Of a DNA stretch of 5,499 nucleotides, positions 5,036 through 5,499 are shown one piece after another. A program made the translations under genes and the position numbers. The stretch's first letter is position 1. Each line of letters begins with the position of its first letter. The stretch is taken from the NCBI GenBank assembly GCA_031259095.1, contig JAIRLW010000417.1:1-5499 (forward strand), read 5' to 3'. The notes beneath the pieces were generated by a model, which made no database searches, was not told where the DNA came from, and saw nothing but the letters and a program-made list of their open reading frames with translations. The stretch is from Planctomycetaceae bacterium (GTDB lineage Bacteria; Planctomycetota; Planctomycetia; Pirellulales; Thermoguttaceae).

Positions 5036-5499
5036 ATGAGAAAATTTATCATGGGATGCCTCGGCGTCGTCACCGCGATTTTGGTGGCACAATTCGCCCT
5101 GGCTGAAGTTAAAGCAGGCGTGTTCCAGGATTGCAGTCCGTGTGAGGAAATCTCCGAATGCAGTCCGTGTGACGAGGTTTCCTGCGATCCGTGTGAAGCC
5201 ATCTGCGGGACTAAAAAGTCAAAATGGTTTGCCACCGGCTATCTCGAAGCCGGATTCTTCGCCAATGAATACGGGCAGAAGAATGTTTATTACCCCAAAA
5301 CGCCCGGTTACAGCCACAACAATGTTGCTTACGGTAATGGCGGCTACAGTGCGCCATCCTACGGTTCCGACAAACCGTTGCAAAATGTGAGTAATACCGG
5401 CGGACAATTGAATCAATTGTACGTTTCGGTAGGAAAATCGGTGGACGGTAGTCATGGTTGGGATTTTGGAGGAACCGTTGATTTTACATTCGGTACCGA
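5036..5499 (+). CDS. Secreted beta-barrel porin, bbp2 / OmpL-like family (N-terminal part)
   Basis: The gene starts at ATG 5036 and runs off the right edge after 154 codons. Residues 1-23 are a Sec signal peptide: basic MRKF, a hydrophobic stretch and an ALA cleavage site before EVKAG. A cysteine-rich segment follows (about 33-57), with seven cysteines in repeated C-x-P-C-[ED] motifs. From residue 64 alternating aromatic and small residues (KWFATGYLEAGFFANEYG) and then GQLNQLYVSVGKSVDG..GWDFGGTVDFTFGT match, as I recall it, the start of the planctomycete 'putative beta-barrel porin-2, OmpL-like' family, in which an L/NQ-Y/W...GWD-GG-VD..FGTD signature is typical. The mature protein would sit in the outer membrane and form a solute channel; its substrate is unknown. 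Full-length members are usually several hundred residues, so most of the barrel lies outside the window. It is transcribed away from the tRNA and comF. Family assignment is strong. Confidence 0.85.
   Translation, partial: MRKFIMGCLGVVTAILVAQFALAEVKAGVFQDCSPCEEISECSPCDEVSCDPCEAICGTKKSKWFATGYLEAGFFANEYGQKNVYYPKTPGYSHNNVAYGNGGYSAPSYGSDKPLQNVSNTGGQLNQLYVSVGKSVDGSHGWDFGGTVDFTFGT

Noticed and set aside
5219..5455. Reading frames on the - strand and in another + frame across the porin region
   Set aside because: They are shadows of the porin frame starting at 5036, which has a ribosome binding site, a signal peptide and family-specific sequence.

Overview
The window looks like a piece of a planctomycete chromosome of moderate to low GC. 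Three things point that way: a secreted protein that starts like the planctomycete 'beta-barrel porin-2 / OmpL-like' family, a very long orphan prepilin-like protein of the PulJ/PilW type, and a tRNA gene without an encoded CCA end. The phylum is an inference; no ribosomal RNA or marker gene is present.

Layout from left to right. (1) Positions 1-758, + strand: the C-terminal part of a Pro/Ser/Thr/Asn-rich protein of unknown function whose frame is open to the left edge. (2) 759-992: a convergent gap with a perfect 14-bp hairpin (probable terminator) and six tandem copies of a 13-bp unit, the last of which contains the stop codon of the next gene. (3) 993-2651, - strand: a 552-residue protein with a type IV prepilin leader. 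(4) 2725-2904, - strand: a 59-residue charged helical protein with a strong Shine-Dalgarno. (5) 2905-3315: a repeat-rich gap. (6) 3316-4275, - strand: a ComF-family phosphoribosyltransferase. (7) 4398-4470, - strand: tRNA-Arg(CCU). (8) 4471-5035: a long gap with more repeats. (9) 5036 to the right edge, + strand: the N-terminal part of a secreted beta-barrel porin with a cysteine-rich segment behind its signal peptide.

No pathway links the genes. They are housekeeping or envelope genes: a pilus/secretion-like pseudopilin, a competence-type phosphoribosyltransferase, a tRNA and an outer-membrane porin.

The unusual part is the non-coding DNA between about 3.09 and 4.79 kb. It carries small modules built from a conserved core repeated at a fixed short period: GTCCC/GGGAC every 9 nt at three loci, and TCGA every 10 nt on each side of the tRNA. 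Several modules are bounded by related inverted ends resembling GGGAAnnTCTAAAAA, which suggests a family of small MITE-like elements. One 9-nt array lies inside the comF reading frame and encodes a three-residue periodic N-terminus.
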